In this document: positions 61,346 through 64,000 of the stretch, one piece after another
Layout of the letters: each line of letters begins with the position of its first letter
Numbering within the stretch: the stretch's first letter is position 1
Source: Pedomonas mirosovicensis
GTDB lineage: Bacteria > Pseudomonadota > Alphaproteobacteria > Sphingomonadales > Sphingomonadaceae
Direction of reading: 5' to 3'
DNA length: 64,000 nucleotides
Assembly (NCBI RefSeq): GCF_022569295.1
Contig: NZ_JAKFIA010000001.1
Coordinates: 2,309,001 to 2,373,000, forward strand
The notes under the pieces: generated by a model
Seen by the model: only the letters and a program-made list of their open reading frames with translations
The model's database searches: none
Told to the model about the DNA's origin: nothing
Position numbers and translations under genes: made by a program

Positions 61346-61801
61346 TTAGGACGCTGTTTCCAGCGCCCGCTTCACGGAATCCCAGCGCGCGTGATCCAGA
61401 CGCACCCGATCATAGACGCTGTTGACGAAGGTCCGCATCTCCGGGGCAAGCTGCTCGTTGGCGAGCACGCTCTCAAAATGCTCGCGCAGCACGTTCTCGC
61501 CCCGCTCCACCTCGGCGATGGCAGCCTTGGTGTCGCTCTGGAACAGGGAGCGAAGATTGAGAAAGCTGCGGTGGGCCGCCGCCGAGAACGAGCCCGACTC
61601 TTCCGGCTCGCCGCCGCGCATCGCCACCCGGCTCTGGAAATCCCGCACGATGGAGCGCCGCTCCTGGGCAAGCTGATGGAAGCTCGCCTTGACCGACGGA
61701 TCCTTGGCGACATCGGCGGCTTCCTCATAGCCGTTCACGCTGTCGATCAATGTCTCGATGAGATCGTTGAGGGCGTCGATGTCATTGGTCCTGTTCTGCA
61801 T
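61346..61801 (-). CDS. DUF2383 / PA2169-family four-helix-bundle protein
   Basis: A 151-residue helical protein of the PA2169 family: NDLIETLIDSVNGYEEAADV, then FHQLAQERRSIVRDFQSRVA and ERGENVLREHFESVLANEQL, with the conserved acidic and His residues typical of ferritin-like bundles. The family is linked to stress and stationary phase; function not established. AAGGAGA precedes ATG 61801. Confidence 0.9.
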   Translation of the reverse strand: MQNRTNDIDALNDLIETLIDSVNGYEEAADVAKDPSVKASFHQLAQERRSIVRDFQSRVAMRGGEPEESGSFSAAAHRSFLNLRSLFQSDTKAAIAEVERGENVLREHFESVLANEQLAPEMRTFVNSVYDRVRLDHARWDSVKRALETAS

Positions 61802-62024
61802 GATCCGTCTCCTTGGCTTGACCATTTGTCTAACGCCCTCCCGGAAATCCGGTTTCACGTCCAAACCGAAAGAGACGCGCCCGCCTTCGGCTGGAGGGCG
61901 CGGATTCGCTGGCGTTCCGGTTAGCGGCGCTCAACCGTTGAAGCGGGAAAATCGGGAACTGGTCGAGGTTCGTCCTCGTTGTTAGAGCATCGGCGCGGAA
62001 CGTGCCGATCCAGTAGGGAGAACG

Positions 62025-62384
62025 ATGATGGCCGAGAACAAAGACCGTGGCACGTCCAATCGCGGCTTTGCGTCCATGGACGAAAACAAGCAGCGCGAGA
62101 TCGCCAGCAAGGGCGGTCAAAGCGTGCCTCCTGAGAAGCGCAGCTTCTCGCAAGATCCGCAGCTCGCAGCCGAAGCCGGCCGCAAGGGTGGCCAGGCCAG
62201 CGGCGGCAACTTCGCCAATGATCCGGAACGGGCTTCCGAGGCCGGCCGGAAGGGCGGCCAGGCCAGCGGCGGCAATTTCGCCCATGACCGGCAGCGCGCA
62301 GCCGAAGCGGGCCGCAAGGGCGGCGAAGCCAGCCACGGCGGTGGCCAGCAGAGCCAGAAAAGTGGCCGCGAAAAGCAGCGCTGA
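62025..62384 (+). CDS. KGG-repeat stress protein (YciG-like, expanded)
   Basis: A 119-residue hydrophilic protein with four KGG units: EIASKGGQS, EAGRKGGQASGGNFAN, EAGRKGGQASGGNFAH and EAGRKGGEASHGG, the last three forming near-identical repeats of about 22 residues. YciG-like proteins are small general-stress or desiccation-related factors, and related Con-10 proteins are made in spores. AGGGAG precedes two adjacent ATGs. No membrane segment. Adjacent to the DUF2383 gene, which fits a shared stress regulon. Confidence 0.9.
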   Translation: MMAENKDRGTSNRGFASMDENKQREIASKGGQSVPPEKRSFSQDPQLAAEAGRKGGQASGGNFANDPERASEAGRKGGQASGGNFAHDRQRAAEAGRKGGEASHGGGQQSQKSGREKQR

Positions 62385-62729
62385 GCCTCTTTTCCAAGAG
62401 GATAACTGACGCGCTTCGGCATCTCCCGACGCTCCTTGGCGGAGACGATTCAGGGAAAATGCCGCCCCTTAATACCATCAGGCGTTGGCCGGTTCGCGCC
62501 GGCTGCGCGCATCAACAGACAGGGCCGATCCTTACGGAGCGGCCCTGCCTTTTATCGTCCCGCCTTCCCGCGCAGCAGCCGGCCGGAGCAAACCGGGCCG
62601 GAACACAACAGCGCCGGCAACCGTTACACCTTGGATCGAAGCCAGAGAGGAACTGCCTGGCCATATCCTGATTTTCGCCCTTGTCGTCATTGCCGGTGCG
62701 TGGCGGCCGTTGCTTTGCGGGAACGCTGA
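62385..62729. other. Gene-free interval with one probable terminator
   Basis: No convincing coding frame. A stem CAGGGCCG (62520-62527) with CGGCCCTG (62540-62547), followed by CCTTTTAT, looks like a rho-independent terminator, but it lies about 135 bases after the KGG gene. The remainder probably includes the mscS promoter. Confidence 0.55.
62520..62554 (+). terminator. Probable terminator between the KGG-repeat gene and mscS
   Basis: An 8-bp stem (62520-62527 with 62540-62547), a 12-base loop and a short T-rich tail. Confidence 0.6.
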
Positions 62730-63827
62730 ATGTTCAAGACCGAGTTTTTCGAAGACGCCGAAAGGCTGCTGCGGGATCAGGCCGTCTGGTGGTTCACCAG
62801 CCAGCCCATTGAACTGCTCATCACCCTCGCCATTATCACGCTGCTGACGATCCTGCTCTACTCCTTCCTGTGCGCGATCGGCAGGCGCATCAAAGCCCAG
62901 AGCAACGGCGACATTCACAGCTGGCACGCGATCATCGGACGGCTTGTGCAGATGACCCGTTGGTGGTTTCTGGCCGCGCTCGGCCTCAGAGCCGCGATCG
63001 AAGTGCTGAGAACGCCGCCGTTCCTGGCGCGCACCATCGATGTCTTCTTCACCATCGCCTTTGTTCTTCAAGTGGCGATCTGGCTGCGCTACTTCATCCT
63101 CGCGGTGCTGACCCGCAAGGCCTATCAACACGACGACGGCGTCGACACCCTGGCCTCGGCCCTGTCGATCCTGCGCTTTCTCATCTCGCTGGTCATCTGG
63201 TTCGCCGCCTTCATTTTCATCCTCGACAACCTGGGCGTCGAGGTGACCACATTGCTGGCGGGCCTCGGCATCGGCGGCCTGGCGGTGGGCCTTGCCGCCC
63301 AGGGCATCGTCTCGGACCTGTTCGCCGCCCTCACGATCATCTTCGACAAGCCGTTCAAGCGCGGCGATTTCATTGTCTCGGGCGACACCATCGGCACGGT
63401 GGAGGACATCGGCCTCAAGAACGTTCGCATTAAGGCGCTGAGCGGCGAGCTGCTGATCGTGCCCAACAGCAAGCTGCTCTCCGAGCTTATCCACAATTAC
63501 AAGGGGCCGTTCGAGCGGCGGATCGAACAGCGGTTCACCGTTGCACCGGATACGGATTTCCAGCGCCTGGAGCAGCTGACCGAGGATGTGCGGGAGATCA
63601 TCCGCACCACCCCCAACTGCCGCCTCGACCGCTGCCACTTGCTCAACATGAGCCTTTATGGCTTCGAATATGAAATGATCTATTTCATCACCACGGACGA
63701 CTACAACCTCTACATGGACGTGCGGCACGCCATCAACACCGCCATCCTCCGCAAGCTGGCGGCGGAGGATATCAAGCTCGCCAATGTCTACATTTTCCAG
63801 CTTCCGGGCGCGGCCCTGCCCGCCTGA
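62730..63827 (+). CDS. MscS-family mechanosensitive ion channel
   Basis: A 365-residue inner-membrane channel. Four or five helices precede the pore-lining TM3, GLGIGGLAVGLAAQGIVSDL, with the Gly/Ala packing pattern of MscS. The beta domain follows (FKRGDFIVSGDTIGTVEDIG, VPNSKLLSE) and an alpha-beta C-terminal domain. It releases solutes during hypoosmotic shock. Longer N-terminal part than E. coli MscS (286). Only 173 bases of unannotated sequence remain before the window end. Confidence 0.95.
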   Translation: MFKTEFFEDAERLLRDQAVWWFTSQPIELLITLAIITLLTILLYSFLCAIGRRIKAQSNGDIHSWHAIIGRLVQMTRWWFLAALGLRAAIEVLRTPPFLARTIDVFFTIAFVLQVAIWLRYFILAVLTRKAYQHDDGVDTLASALSILRFLISLVIWFAAFIFILDNLGVEVTTLLAGLGIGGLAVGLAAQGIVSDLFAALTIIFDKPFKRGDFIVSGDTIGTVEDIGLKNVRIKALSGELLIVPNSKLLSELIHNYKGPFERRIEQRFTVAPDTDFQRLEQLTEDVREIIRTTPNCRLDRCHLLNMSLYGFEYEMIYFITTDDYNLYMDVRHAINTAILRKLAAEDIKLANVYIFQLPGAALPA

Positions 63828-64000
63828 AACCAACGGCGAACCGCAGCCGTTGGCCGCCTTCAGATTATCTCACCAAAAAGATGATTTTGCTGGGAACCCT
63901 ATGACCCAAAGGGCGTTCTGATGTTTGCAAGGACGACATCCTGCCTTTGAGCCCTTGCAGACCCCCCTTCCCGGCCGCGAGCACGACCCGCCCCATTTAG

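Noticed and set aside
62436-62729. Possible 97-codon gene before mscS
   Set aside because: No ribosome site, Arg/Pro-rich content typical of non-coding GC-rich DNA, and it spans a probable terminator.
63828-64000. Possible gene start at the right edge
   Set aside because: No frame with a ribosome site and coding character was seen in the last 173 bases.

Overview
This window is GC-rich bacterial chromosome and is almost certainly from an alphaproteobacterium. The best guess is Sphingomonadales or a close relative. The reasons are: a membrane-anchored cytochrome c beside pheA; aroK-aroB-CorC divergent from xerD; the groups sfsA-map-radC and comF-grxC-nit-DUF1178; DUF3667, DUF2383 and KGG-repeat proteins; and many start codons embedded in ATGA overlaps. 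This placement comes from gene content and order only. No rRNA, CRISPR array, insertion sequence or prophage was seen.

Layout. 1-8.6 kb: a partial M17 aminopeptidase, a MarR regulator and an NlpC/P60 protein; cytochrome c divergent from pheA; nudC and a YCII gene; then the small SRP RNA directly before dnaX-ebfC, which end in a terminator whose 3' arm is repeated four times. 8.6-15.1 kb: an MFS transporter and a five-gene tripartite efflux operon (MarR, FUSC, DUF1656, HlyD, NodT) with a clear operator candidate. 15.1-21.3 kb: tRNA-Arg, an unusual Tat-exported protein, the comF-grxC-nit-DUF1178 operon, an NDUFAF5-like methyltransferase and mutT. 21.4-25 kb: two separate Flp pilin genes, a PAP2-type enzyme and an M48 lipoprotein protease. 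25-34 kb: accA, xerD, a large secreted protein and a 46-residue membrane protein on one strand; aroK-aroB-CorC, fmt and truA on the other. 34-47 kb: a stand-alone MHYT protein, radC-map-sfsA, a CinA-domain protein, a His/Tyr/Arg-rich exported protein, tRNA-Leu, an acyltransferase, a PEP-CTERM protein, NnrU, and a peptide transporter with two amidohydrolases. 47-58.6 kb: a nitroreductase, a MerR regulator, an RND efflux operon, a DUF3667 protein and a GntR-ABC operon. 58.6-64 kb: luxR-luxI-phyH, two stress-type small proteins and an MscS channel.

The most interesting observations are these. (1) The RND efflux operon and the GntR(YtrA-type)-ABC operon carry the same 24-bp operator-like dyad at matching positions, so one regulator probably controls both membrane systems. 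(2) Two otherwise intact genes, phyH in the quorum-sensing operon and sfsA, are each broken by one base in a poly-G tract. (3) A terminator 3' arm plus U-tract is amplified four times after ebfC. (4) Two real genes are too short for ordinary ORF cut-offs: a 57-residue Flp pilin-like protein and the 46-residue membrane protein.
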